NCBI GenBank assembly: GCA_044371425.1
Contig: JBILTR010000027.1
Location: forward strand, 3,933 to 67,932
DNA length: 64,000 nucleotides
DNA from: JBEISR01 sp044371425
GTDB lineage: Bacteria; Planctomycetota; Planctomycetia; Pirellulales; Pirellulaceae
Direction of reading: 5' to 3'
Part shown: positions 63,866-64,000 of the stretch, in pieces
How positions within the stretch are numbered: the stretch's first letter is position 1
Layout of the letters: every line of letters begins with the position of its first letter
Program-made: the position numbers and the translations under genes
Notes under the pieces: generated by a model
The model's input: only the letters and a program-made list of their open reading frames with translations
Told to the model about the DNA's origin: nothing
Database searches by the model: none

Positions 63866-64000
63866 GATTGGGTAGGTGGGGGCGAGGGATTGCAGCTAGC
63901 TATCGGGAGACAGCCGGAGACGGGAGTGCAGTGTATGCACCAGGCAGATCAGCTTTCGCCTCGTTTGGGGGGATTCCCCGCTTCGCATGGGAACCATTCA

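Noticed and set aside
1..64000. Insertion sequences, prophage, integrase, tRNA or rRNA genes
   Set aside because: No transposase, integrase or phage motif was found in any accepted gene, and no tRNA- or rRNA-like sequence was recognised by eye. A dedicated RNA scan was not possible.

Overview
The window comes from a planctomycete, most likely a member of the Pirellulales-type groups. The evidence is the set of families found together: PSD1-type cytochrome/DUF1549/DUF1553 and DUF1501 proteins, DUF1559 prepilin-like proteins, DUF1573 lipoproteins, PQQ-like beta-propellers and a long MoxR/DUF58/BatA/VWA operon. The DNA is GC-rich. I see no insertion sequence, prophage, CRISPR array, tRNA or rRNA, so this looks like ordinary chromosome.

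Layout. 1-6760: a chemotaxis-type signalling operon on the + strand (cheA, a CheC-like phosphatase, cheD, cheY, cheB), followed by a receiver-SpoIIE phosphatase. 6.9-11.5 kb: a membrane-anchored VWA protein, an endonuclease/exonuclease/phosphatase-family protein, a DnaA-like AAA+ protein without the usual N-terminal domain I, and a BFD-type [2Fe-2S] protein. 11.7-14.9 kb: rlmN overlapping an S41 protease gene, then a methyltransferase. 15.5-17.7 kb (-): two tandem paralogous zinc-ribbon membrane proteins. 18.2-21.7 kb (+): a DUF1559 protein, a small lipoprotein placed behind a strong terminator, and a DUF1573 lipoprotein.

22.1-35.5 kb (-): one overlapping operon in the order moxR, DUF58, BatA-like, VWA membrane protein, a 1957-residue coiled-coil membrane protein, and a secreted prenyltransferase-repeat protein. 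Most junctions overlap by 1-4 bases, so the products probably act together at the cell envelope. 35.8-36.3 kb: a nested intergenic repeat array built on the core GGTGGGTGGCACC. Related copies lie at 58.1 kb and, as a 22-bp tandem variant, at 63.8 kb.

36.5-46.3 kb (+): a PSD1 cytochrome and DUF1501 pair, two secreted PQQ-like propeller proteins and a small membrane protein. 46.3-54.5 kb: housekeeping genes (pdxA, a DUF1559-like protein and dprA on -; dtd; a YdjM-like membrane hydrolase; cvpA-like; rarA; panB). 54.7-57.8 kb: a secreted protein with a charged tail and a DUF255 thioredoxin-fold protein. 58.5-63.8 kb: a small lipoprotein, a SRAP protein, a TerB-like protein, an unrecognised 637-residue protein, pdxH and a YqgE/AlgH protein. 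pdxA and pdxH together point to the DXP-dependent vitamin B6 route.

Start codons were re-chosen wherever the longest open frame clearly overran the gene. Function calls rest on motifs read by eye; no database search was run.
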